NCBI GenBank assembly: GCA_910586955.1
Contig: CAJUMM010000072.1
Coordinates: 1-13,328 of the forward strand
Source: an uncultured Lachnospiraceae bacterium
GTDB lineage: Bacteria; Bacillota; Clostridia; Lachnospirales; Lachnospiraceae
DNA length: 13,328 nucleotides
Direction of reading: 5' to 3'
Below, piece by piece: positions 7,939-13,328 of the stretch. How positions within the stretch are numbered: the first letter of the stretch is position 1; each line of letters starts with the position of its first letter. The notes under the pieces are model-generated. The model did no database searches. It saw only the letters and a list, made by a program, of their open reading frames with translations, and was not told the origin of the DNA. Position numbers and translations under genes: made by a program.

Positions 7939-9670
7939 GGTTTTTCGCCTCCTCCCCGGAAAGCTGGGACATACAGATTTCCTGGTACACCCGGCAGGTT
8001 TTCAGAAGCTCCTCATGGGTTCCTATGCCCGCCGTCCGGCCGTCCTCCAGAACCAGAATCCGATCCGCATTCCGTATGGTGGCCGCCCGCTGGGAGACCA
8101 GGAATACCGTGGTCTCCCCTTTCATCCCCCGGAGGGCTTTCCGAAGCCTGGCATCTGTGGCGAAATCCAGGGCCGAAGCGCTGTCGTCCAAAATCAGGAT
8201 TTCCGGCCGGCGCACCACCGCCCTGGCAATAGTCAGGCGCTGTCTCTGTCCCCCGGACAGATTTCTTCCCCCCTGGAGAATTTTAGTGTCAAGCCCCTGG
8301 GGCTTCTGATCCAGGATTTCCCGGGCCTGGGCAATTTCCAAAGCCTCCAGAAGTTCCTCATCGGAAGCCTCCTTCCTGCCCCATTTTAAATTTTCCCGGA
8401 TGGTACCGGAAAAGAGCACTGCCTTTTGAGGCACCACGCCTATCTTTCCCCGGAGGGCTCCATAAGTATACTCCCGTACATCCACCCCGTCTACCAGAAC
8501 GCTTCCCCCGGCTGCTTCGTAAAAACGGGGAATCAGATTTACCAGGGAAGTCTTTCCGGAGCCGGTTCCGCCGATGATTCCCACAGTCTCCCCAGGCATA
8601 ACCGAAAAGGTAATCTGCTCCAGGGCATGATCTCCGGAAGCATGGTACGCCATGCTCACGTCCCGGAACTCCACTTTGGGAATCCCCTTTCCGGGCCTGC
8701 CCTCCAAAGCGCTGCCCTCACTCATTCCCGGATCTTCCTCCAGAACTGCGTTAATCCGGGAGACGCAGGCCAGGGACTTGGTAATATTGATAATCAGATT
8801 GGCCAGCTTAATCAGCTCCACCAGAATCTGGGACATATAATTGACCAGAGCCACCACTTCCCCCTGGGTGATAATCCCTGCGTCCACCTGCTTTCCCCCG
8901 GTCCATACCAGAAAAATCACGGCCCCGTTGATAACCACATAGGTAAGAGGATTTAAAAGGGCCGAGATCTTCCCCACAAAAAGCTGGGTTTCCATAAGCT
9001 TGCGGCTGTCCCTGTGAAAGGCTTCCTTTTCCTCCTCCTGGCGGTTAAAGGCCCGCACCACCCGGACGCCTGACAGATTTTCCCGCACATGAAGCAGGAC
9101 CCGGTCCAGCATTCCCTGAACCTTCTTATAATAGGGCATACTGACGTACATAATCCCGAATACAATCACGGACAGTATGGGAATCACCACCACAAAGATC
9201 AGGGCTGCCTTCACGTCAATGGTAAAGGCCATCACCATAGCGCCGAATACAATAAAAGGGGAGCGCAAAAACAACCGCAGTACCAGGTTCACTCCGGCCT
9301 GTACCTGGTTGATATCGCTGGTCAGGCGGGTGAGCAGGGTAGAAACGCCGATGGAATCCAGGCGGCTGTAGGAAAAACGGTTTAGATGGACAAAGAGATC
9401 CCGCCTAAGCTCCGTGCTGCAGCCCACTGCGGCTTTGGCCGCAAAGTACTGGGCCGTAATGGAACAGATAAGCCCGATTACCCCCAGAAGCACCAGTACG
9501 CCGCCCATTTTAAAAATATGCGCCGGATCCCGGTTCTTGATTCCCGTATCAATGATACTCACCATCACCAGGGGAACAAGAAGTTCAAAACTGGCCTCCA
9601 AAAGCTTAAACAAGGGACCTAAAATACTCTCCTTCCGGTAGTGGTTCAGGTAGCTTAGCAACCGCCTCAT
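7928..9670 (-). CDS. ABC exporter half-transporter, degenerate-site subunit (TM287-like)
   Basis: A 580-residue ABC half-transporter with an N-terminal membrane domain (about 15-305) and an ATPase domain (about 330-580). Walker A is GGTGSGKTS (367-375), the Q-loop is Q415 and the signature LSGGQRQRL (471-479) is canonical. Walker B reads ILILDDSASALD: the catalytic Glu is Asp496. The switch His is Gln527 (VSQRAAT). These are the replacements known from the degenerate nucleotide site of heterodimeric exporters such as TM287/288, and the C-terminal stretch (EDGRTAGIGTHEELLKTCR) also looks like TM287. An in-frame ATG at 9694 exists, but GAGGAGGT at 9676-9683, five bases before the ATG at 9670, fixes the shorter start. 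It is the first gene of its operon, overlaps the partner gene by 11 bases, and has a promoter with an operator-like repeat upstream. Confidence 0.95.
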   Translation of the reverse strand: MRRLLSYLNHYRKESILGPLFKLLEASFELLVPLVMVSIIDTGIKNRDPAHIFKMGGVLVLLGVIGLICSITAQYFAAKAAVGCSTELRRDLFVHLNRFSYSRLDSIGVSTLLTRLTSDINQVQAGVNLVLRLFLRSPFIVFGAMVMAFTIDVKAALIFVVVIPILSVIVFGIMYVSMPYYKKVQGMLDRVLLHVRENLSGVRVVRAFNRQEEEKEAFHRDSRKLMETQLFVGKISALLNPLTYVVINGAVIFLVWTGGKQVDAGIITQGEVVALVNYMSQILVELIKLANLIINITKSLACVSRINAVLEEDPGMSEGSALEGRPGKGIPKVEFRDVSMAYHASGDHALEQITFSVMPGETVGIIGGTGSGKTSLVNLIPRFYEAAGGSVLVDGVDVREYTYGALRGKIGVVPQKAVLFSGTIRENLKWGRKEASDEELLEALEIAQAREILDQKPQGLDTKILQGGRNLSGGQRQRLTIARAVVRRPEILILDDSASALDFATDARLRKALRGMKGETTVFLVSQRAATIRNADRILVLEDGRTAGIGTHEELLKTCRVYQEICMSQLSGEEAKNHEG

Positions 9671-9675
9671 AACAG

Positions 9676-9683
9676 ACCTCCTC
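9676..9683 (-). promoter_or_regulatory. Ribosome binding site deciding the start of the first ABC subunit
   Basis: GAGGAGGT on the minus strand, an almost perfect anti-16S match, five bases before the ATG at 9670. It lies inside the longer reading frame that would begin at 9694, which argues against that start. Confidence 0.8.
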
Positions 9684-9725
9684 ACTATCTGCATCCGGTT
9701 TCCAGACAGCCCTGCCGTTCTGTGG

Positions 9726-9742
9726 ATACCGTTAACTGGTAT
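9726..9742. promoter_or_regulatory. Operator-like inverted repeat at the ABC operon promoter
   Basis: ATACC (9726-9730) and GGTAT (9738-9742) are perfect inverted half-sites around a 7-base centre containing GTTAAC, itself a palindrome. The repeat overlaps the last bases of the -10 box and the predicted transcription start, a common place for repressor operators (TetR, MarR, PadR or GntR types). No regulator gene is visible in the window. Confidence 0.4.
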
Positions 9743-9769
9743 TGTACTCTGATAAGACTGTTTTTACAA
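9741..9769 (-). promoter_or_regulatory. Sigma-A promoter of the ABC exporter operon
   Basis: On the minus strand TTGTAA (9769-9764), a 17-base spacer, then TACAAT (9746-9741). It lies just downstream of the terminator of the EF-G-like gene and about 70 bases before the first ABC start codon, so the exporter operon is independent of the upstream gene. Confidence 0.65.
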
Positions 9770-9778
9770 GGGAAAAGG

Positions 9779-9813
9779 AAAAAAAGTCCGGGCTTAAAGG
9801 CTGCCCGGACTTT
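9779..9813 (-). terminator. Intrinsic terminator of the EF-G-like gene
   Basis: Perfect 11-base inverted repeat: AAAGTCCGGGC (9783-9793) and GCCCGGACTTT (9803-9813), with a 9-base loop. In minus-strand RNA it is followed by a run of seven U (complement of the A run 9779-9785, partly paired). It starts 18 bases after the stop codon of the EF-G-like gene. Confidence 0.93.
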
Positions 9814-9831
9814 CCTGGTTTTAACTGTTTT

Positions 9832-11910
9832 TTATTCTGCTTCTGCAGCTCTGGCCGCAACCTCTCTCTCCTGTACGTCGGAAGGAGCCTGCTCATAGCG
9901 GGCAAACTCGTAAGCATAGATGCCGCTTCCGCCTGTCATAGAGCGCAGATCCGTGGAGTACCCGAAGATCTCCGTCATAGGCACATCGGCCACAACCTCC
10001 TGCTTTCCGCCTGCCACGGGGTTCATACCCAGCACACGGCCCCGGCGCTTGTTCAGATCCCCCATGACATCTCCCGTATATTTGTCGGGAACCGTCACCG
10101 TCATGGTGCAGATGGGCTCCAGAAGAACGGGGCTGGCATCCATAAAGCCTTTCTTGAAGGCCTGGCTGGTAGCCGTCTTAAAGGCCATCTCAGAAGAGTC
10201 TACGGGATGATAGGAACCGTCGTAGAGCACTGCTTTCACACCCACCACCGGATAACCGGCCAAGGGACCTTTCACCACAGAGTCCTGCACGCCCTTTTCC
10301 ACTGCCGGGAAATAGTTCTTGGGAACGGCGCCGCCCACTACGATCTGCTCAAACACGTAAGGCGTCTCCAGATCCCCGGAGGGCTCGAAGGTCATCTTTA
10401 CATGGCCGTACTGTCCGTGTCCGCCGGACTGCTTCTTATATTTGGAATCTACATCGGATTTCTTGCGGATGGTCTCCCGGAAAGCCACCTTAGGCCTGTC
10501 AAGCTCCACCGCCACCTTAAATTTCTCCTCCAGCTTGCTCACAACCACATCCAGATGCTGATCGCCCATGCCGTAGAGCAGTGTCTGCCGGTTCTCGGAA
10601 TCATTCACGGTCTTCAGAGTCAGATCCTCTTCCATCATCTTGGTGAGAGCCTGGGAAATCTTATCCTCATCGCCTTTATTCTTCGCCTTATAGCTCATAT
10701 ATGTATAGGGCTTGGAGATCTCCGTCTTCCCGAAGAGCACCGGAGCAGCCTTGGTGGAAAGGGTATCTCCTGTCTTGGTATTGGTGAGCTTGCCGATAGC
10801 TCCGATGTCTCCTGCGTGAAGCTCCGCCACTTCTATAGGCTTGTTGCCCTGCATTACATAAAGCTTGCTCAGCTTCTCCTCCGCTTCCCTCTCCTGGTTG
10901 AAGAGGACATCATCGGACTTGATAACGCCGGAGCAGATCTTGATAAGGGAATACTTTCCAATAAAGGGATCCACGATAGTCTTGAACACATAGGCGGATT
11001 TCGCCTTGGCAAAGTCGTAATTTGCCTCGAAGATCTCGTTGGTCTTGGTATTGATGCCGTTGCAGGCTTTCTTATCGGGACTGGGGAACAGTTCCACAAT
11101 ATCGTTCATAAGATTGTGGATGTTCCTAAGCTCCGTGCTGGAACCCATGGATACGGGGATCACAGCGCCGTCGCTTACATTGAACTTCATAGCCGCCCGG
11201 ATCTCACCGATGGTGAACTCCTCGCCGTTGAAATACCGCTCCATAAACTCGTCGGAAGTCTCCGCCACCGCATCCATCAGCGCTTCCCTGCAGATGGTCA
11301 GATTCTCTTTGGAGTACTCGGGAATCTCACAGGGCTCTCTCTTGCCGATGCCGGTAAAGCGGCGGCCTTCCATCTTGCAGACATTGATATAGCCCACAAA
11401 CTTCTCATTCTCACGGATGGGCTGATAGAAAGGCGCAATCTTCTTGCCGTACAGCTCCGTCAAATCCTCCACCACCTGGCGGAAGGACGCATGGTCTACA
11501 TCCATCTCGGACACAAAGAACATCCGGGGCAGCTTGTACTTCTCGCACATCTCCCAGGCCTTCTGGGTCCCCACTTCCACACCGGCCTTGCCGGATACCA
11601 CAATGATAGCCGCATCCGCCGCTGCCACGGCTTCCTCCGCCTCGCCTACAAAGTCAAAATATCCCGGTGTATCTAAAAGATTAATCTTGCAGTCCTGCCA
11701 GAACAGCGGAATCACAGAGGTGCTGATGGAAAACTTTCTCTTGATCTCTTCCTTATCATAGTCGCTGATCGTATTTCCATCGGTTACTTTGCCGATTCGG
11801 GTGGTCAGTCCGGATACATATGCCATAGCTTCCACCAGGCTGGTTTTCCCACAGCCGCCATGTCCTAACAGCACTACATTGCGAATCTTGTCAGTTGTGT
11901 AAATATTCAT
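9832..11910 (-). CDS. EF-G-like translational GTPase (EF-G paralogue, FusA2 type)
   Basis: A 692-residue protein with the full EF-G domain plan: GTPase domain I (about 1-275), domain II (about 300-390), and domains III to V through the C-terminus. The P-loop is GHGGCGKTS (16-24) rather than the AHIDAGKTT of housekeeping EF-G. Switch II is DTPGYFDF (80-87), with Tyr where EF-G has the catalytic His. The guanine-specificity motif reads SEMD (134-137) rather than NKMD. The domain IV tip is preserved: GSYHPVDSSEMAF (565-577) matches the EF-G loop that enters the decoding site, with H568 at the place of E. coli H583. GGHGQYGHV (496-504) is also typical. These features place it in the clostridial EF-G-like paralogue group rather than fusA itself. 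It is monocistronic, with its own promoter and terminator; the start follows GGAGGAAGAGGC. Its exact role in translation is unknown. Confidence 0.93.
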   Translation of the reverse strand: MNIYTTDKIRNVVLLGHGGCGKTSLVEAMAYVSGLTTRIGKVTDGNTISDYDKEEIKRKFSISTSVIPLFWQDCKINLLDTPGYFDFVGEAEEAVAAADAAIIVVSGKAGVEVGTQKAWEMCEKYKLPRMFFVSEMDVDHASFRQVVEDLTELYGKKIAPFYQPIRENEKFVGYINVCKMEGRRFTGIGKREPCEIPEYSKENLTICREALMDAVAETSDEFMERYFNGEEFTIGEIRAAMKFNVSDGAVIPVSMGSSTELRNIHNLMNDIVELFPSPDKKACNGINTKTNEIFEANYDFAKAKSAYVFKTIVDPFIGKYSLIKICSGVIKSDDVLFNQEREAEEKLSKLYVMQGNKPIEVAELHAGDIGAIGKLTNTKTGDTLSTKAAPVLFGKTEISKPYTYMSYKAKNKGDEDKISQALTKMMEEDLTLKTVNDSENRQTLLYGMGDQHLDVVVSKLEEKFKVAVELDRPKVAFRETIRKKSDVDSKYKKQSGGHGQYGHVKMTFEPSGDLETPYVFEQIVVGGAVPKNYFPAVEKGVQDSVVKGPLAGYPVVGVKAVLYDGSYHPVDSSEMAFKTATSQAFKKGFMDASPVLLEPICTMTVTVPDKYTGDVMGDLNKRRGRVLGMNPVAGGKQEVVADVPMTEIFGYSTDLRSMTGGSGIYAYEFARYEQAPSDVQEREVAARAAEAE

Positions 11911-11960
11911 GCCTCTTCCTCCGATACATAATTTAACGGCGTCTTTGCCGCCATGTATAT

Positions 11961-11989
11961 ATTCTACTAAAAGATAGGCGAAAGTTCAA
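11961..11989 (-). promoter_or_regulatory. Sigma-A promoter of the EF-G-like gene
   Basis: On the minus strand TTGAAC (11989-11984), a 17-base spacer, then TAGAAT (11966-11961). The predicted leader is about 40 bases and begins with a small GC hairpin (GGCG/CGCC at 11938-11952) of unclear meaning. Confidence 0.65.
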
Positions 11990-12066
11990 GCCTTTTATAC
12001 ACTTTTGACAATCTAAAATGCGGAGGTACGGCGGGCTAAATGGTGAAAATTTCCCAGACAACCCAT

Positions 12067-12933
12067 TCAATCCTCATAAGGTAATGACTCCACGCCTTTC
12101 TTTTGAAGCCTTGCAGTCAAAATATCCAGATAATATTTAAAAAATTTGCGGAAACCCTTGTTCCTTCCAAAACATTTCACAAGAACAGGACTAACCTTGT
12201 AATAAATCCTTATAATCCCCCTGCCAAGCCAGTGTTTATCCAGGGTCTCATCCCGAAATCTGCGCAGCGTCCACACTTCCGGACAGTCGTAAGAGCCATA
12301 AACACAGGTTGCAATATAGCATCCCTTCTCCTTCTTTCCGGAACCTTGAACTTCAGAACTTTGAATTTGGGACTTTTCCTCCGGTTTCTTTACCTCAAAA
12401 TGAGAAATCCTTTTCATCGGTAGCATAGCTAGGGTTTCCGTAATCCTTTTGCGGATATATTCCGGGTTTACTCCATAGGAAGTCCAGAGCTTAATAATGG
12501 GAATTCCGGCCTCCTCACAAATATTTCCTACCTTTTTATCACGTTCCCGCCTATCCGGTGTCAAATGAGTCTGATCGTTGATTTCAATCAAAATCAAAGG
12601 TTTATAGTCCAAATCTGTAATCATAAAATCCGCATTCCTATACAGCTCATTCTGAAATCTGGCCCCATCTGTTCTCACAATAAAAGAAGCTAAGTTCACC
12701 TGAGGCTGCACCTGGTATCCTTCCGGCAAAACAGATTTAATGCAGTCCAAAAATTTCCGTTCTGTCTCCGTCACCAAAGAGGTTTTTAATTCATAAAGAA
12801 ATTTATTATCTTCACCTGAATGATGCTCTTCCTGATATCCGGTATTCGAACCTGTATTAAATTTTTCTTTTTTATAACATTCTCTGCATAAAGGATATTT
12901 TCCACTTTCTGCTCCGCACAATCTGCATTTCAT
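12067..12933 (-). CDS. Zinc-ribbon / DUF2726-like / CFI-box C-terminal domain protein
   Basis: A 288-residue protein with three parts. Residues 1-22 form a short zinc ribbon: C3/C6 and C16/C19. Residues about 50-165 look like a DUF2726 domain, a PD-(D/E)XK nuclease-like fold, with E58 in the first helix, D102 in ADFMITD, E117 in LILIEINDQTH, and R131/D132 in RERDKK. A polar linker (175-202) leads to a CFI-box-CTERM domain: GCYIATCVYGS (204-214), then TLRRFRDETLDKHWLGR and an amphipathic/aromatic tail. The function of this domain is unknown. An ATG at 12960 is in frame, but GGGAGG at 12943-12948 points to the ATG at 12933, which starts directly with the zinc ribbon. Sampled stretches of the gene have about 30-40% GC against 55-58% in the EF-G-like gene, although part of the CFI-box region is GC-richer. 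The missing ExK lysine leaves nuclease activity uncertain. Confidence 0.85.
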   Translation of the reverse strand: MKCRLCGAESGKYPLCRECYKKEKFNTGSNTGYQEEHHSGEDNKFLYELKTSLVTETERKFLDCIKSVLPEGYQVQPQVNLASFIVRTDGARFQNELYRNADFMITDLDYKPLILIEINDQTHLTPDRRERDKKVGNICEEAGIPIIKLWTSYGVNPEYIRKRITETLAMLPMKRISHFEVKKPEEKSQIQSSEVQGSGKKEKGCYIATCVYGSYDCPEVWTLRRFRDETLDKHWLGRGIIRIYYKVSPVLVKCFGRNKGFRKFFKYYLDILTARLQKKGVESLPYED

Positions 12934-12942
12934 TCCTGTATT

Positions 12943-12948
12943 CCTCCC
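12943..12948 (-). promoter_or_regulatory. Ribosome binding site deciding the start of the CFI-box gene
   Basis: GGGAGG on the minus strand, nine bases before the ATG at 12933. It lies inside the longer reading frame starting at 12960, which has no comparable site upstream. Confidence 0.6.
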
Positions 12949-13018
12949 TCTTTTGTACATATCATCTTTTGCCTAAGCTCACACTTATCCTTAAATTTAA
13001 TCTGTAAAAATTATATTT

Positions 13019-13027
13019 ATTATACCA
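13019..13027 (-). promoter_or_regulatory. Possible extended -10 promoter for the CFI-box gene
   Basis: TGGTATAAT on the minus strand: a perfect TATAAT (13024-13019) preceded by TG at the extended -10 position. No good -35 lies 16-18 bases upstream. The surrounding region (12961-13110) is very AT-rich, so a chance match is possible. The leader to the ATG would be about 80 bases. Confidence 0.4.
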
Positions 13028-13113
13028 TAAATAACCATATATCTCTATCATCAGTTTCTTAAAAATTTTTTCTAAACAGTCTTTTTGCTTTATCACTTTA
13101 AAGCGAAAGGGTA

Positions 13114-13142
13114 TTGACATTCCATCCAAAAAAAAGTAAACT
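13114..13142 (+). promoter_or_regulatory. Sigma-A promoter of the DAHP synthase gene
   Basis: Perfect -35 TTGACA (13114-13119), a 17-base spacer, then TAAACT (13137-13142). It faces the start codon at 13203 with a leader of about 54 bases, and it is divergent from the CFI-box gene. Confidence 0.75.
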
Positions 13143-13150
13143 AAACATTG

Positions 13151-13167
13151 CCGCAGGCATTCTGCGG
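13151..13167 (+). other. 5' leader hairpin of the DAHP synthase transcript
   Basis: CCGCAG (13151-13156) and CTGCGG (13162-13167) form a perfect 6-base-pair stem with a 5-base loop, starting within a few bases of the predicted transcription start. There is no U-run, so it is not a terminator. It could be a 5'-end stabilising hairpin or a protein-binding element; a smaller GGG/CCC hairpin follows at 13174-13183. Confidence 0.5.
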
Positions 13168-13202
13168 TACAAAGGGAAATCCCAAGAAACGAGGCAGAAT
13201 CT

Positions 13203-13328
13203 ATGATTATCGTAATGAAACCTAAGGCTCCCAAGAAATCTGTGGAGCATATTGTAAATGTCATCCGCACCAGCGGCCTGGAGGCCCATCTCTCCGAGGG
13301 AAAGGAAGTCACCATCATCGGCGTAGTG
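13203..13328 (+). CDS. aroF: 3-deoxy-7-phosphoheptulonate (DAHP) synthase, N-terminal part (partial)
   Basis: The first 42 codons of a gene that continues past the right edge. The protein starts MIIVMKPKAPKKSVEHIVNV and continues through GLEAHLSEGKEVTIIGVV. This is the ferredoxin-like N-terminal regulatory domain found on the AroA-beta/TM0343 type of DAHP synthase, which condenses phosphoenolpyruvate and erythrose 4-phosphate in the first step of the shikimate pathway. In that family the N-terminal domain mediates feedback inhibition by Tyr or Phe. The catalytic barrel is outside the window, so completeness cannot be judged. The ribosome binding site is weak (GAGG at 13191-13194, eight bases before ATG). 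The promoter and a leader hairpin lie just upstream. No T-box or amino-acid riboswitch fits in the short leader. Confidence 0.85.
   Translation, partial: MIIVMKPKAPKKSVEHIVNVIRTSGLEAHLSEGKEVTIIGVV

Noticed and set aside
7228..8232. A 334-codon plus-strand open frame across the two ABC genes
   Set aside because: Opposite conserved ABC motifs, His/Gln/Pro-rich composition, no translation signals.
9742..11676. A 644-codon plus-strand open frame opposite the EF-G-like gene
   Set aside because: It begins inside the promoter/terminator region, has no ribosome binding site, and its protein is His/Leu-rich without any family motif. It is explained by the GC-rich codon use of the minus-strand gene, whose 692 residues match EF-G throughout.
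12005..12010. TTGACA on the plus strand between the EF-G-like and CFI-box genes
   Set aside because: No -10-like sequence follows at 16-18 bases (the region there is GC-rich) and no plus-strand gene lies downstream.
12001..12069. Possible terminator or 17-codon small ORF after the CFI-box gene
   Set aside because: The inverted repeat around GGGAAATTTTC is short and lacks a U-run, and the small frame ATGGGTTGTCTG... has no ribosome binding site of its own.
12962..13318. A 118-codon minus-strand open frame opposite the start of aroF
   Set aside because: Its first half is the antisense of the DAHP synthase N-terminus and its second half is AT-rich intergenic sequence holding the aroF promoter; no ribosome binding site.

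Overview
The window looks like core chromosome of a moderately GC-rich Clostridia member, most likely a Lachnospiraceae-type Firmicute. The reasons are purine-rich ribosome binding sites (GGAGG type), consensus-like sigma-A promoters, a Gx-transporter (PF07456-like) gene, a clostridial-style EF-G paralogue and a thermophile/Firmicute-style DAHP synthase N-terminus. Nearly everything lies on the minus strand; only the two truncated genes at the window edges are on the plus strand. The taxonomic call is inference.

Layout from left to right: the end of an unidentified plus-strand gene (1-160); a terminator hairpin shared by converging transcripts (171-208); then the minus-strand genes. These fall into four transcription units, read right to left. 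Unit 1 (12933-12067) is a lower-GC gene for a zinc-ribbon / DUF2726-like / CFI-box protein, with a possible extended -10 promoter. Unit 2 (11910-9832) is a single EF-G-like GTPase with its own promoter and a strong intrinsic terminator. Unit 3 (9670-4531) holds two overlapping ABC half-exporters that form a TM287/288-type heterodimer, followed by an unrecognised membrane-anchored protein; its promoter carries an inverted repeat over the -10. Unit 4 (4474-217) holds leuS, a Gx-family transporter and a CLC anion transporter with CLC-F-like features, driven by a promoter buried in the stop codon of the preceding gene. At the right edge the start of a DAHP synthase gene (aroF type, 13203 onward) is transcribed divergently from unit 1.

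Functionally the window joins translation (LeuRS, EF-G-like factor), membrane export and ion handling (ABC pair, Gx transporter, CLC) and aromatic amino-acid synthesis. I see no tRNA, rRNA, CRISPR array, insertion sequence, phage gene or integration site. No clearly new multi-gene system is evident. The best candidates for under-described biology are the zinc-ribbon/DUF2726/CFI-box protein, the conserved-looking membrane protein tied to the ABC exporter, and the EF-G paralogue with an altered guanine-specificity motif.
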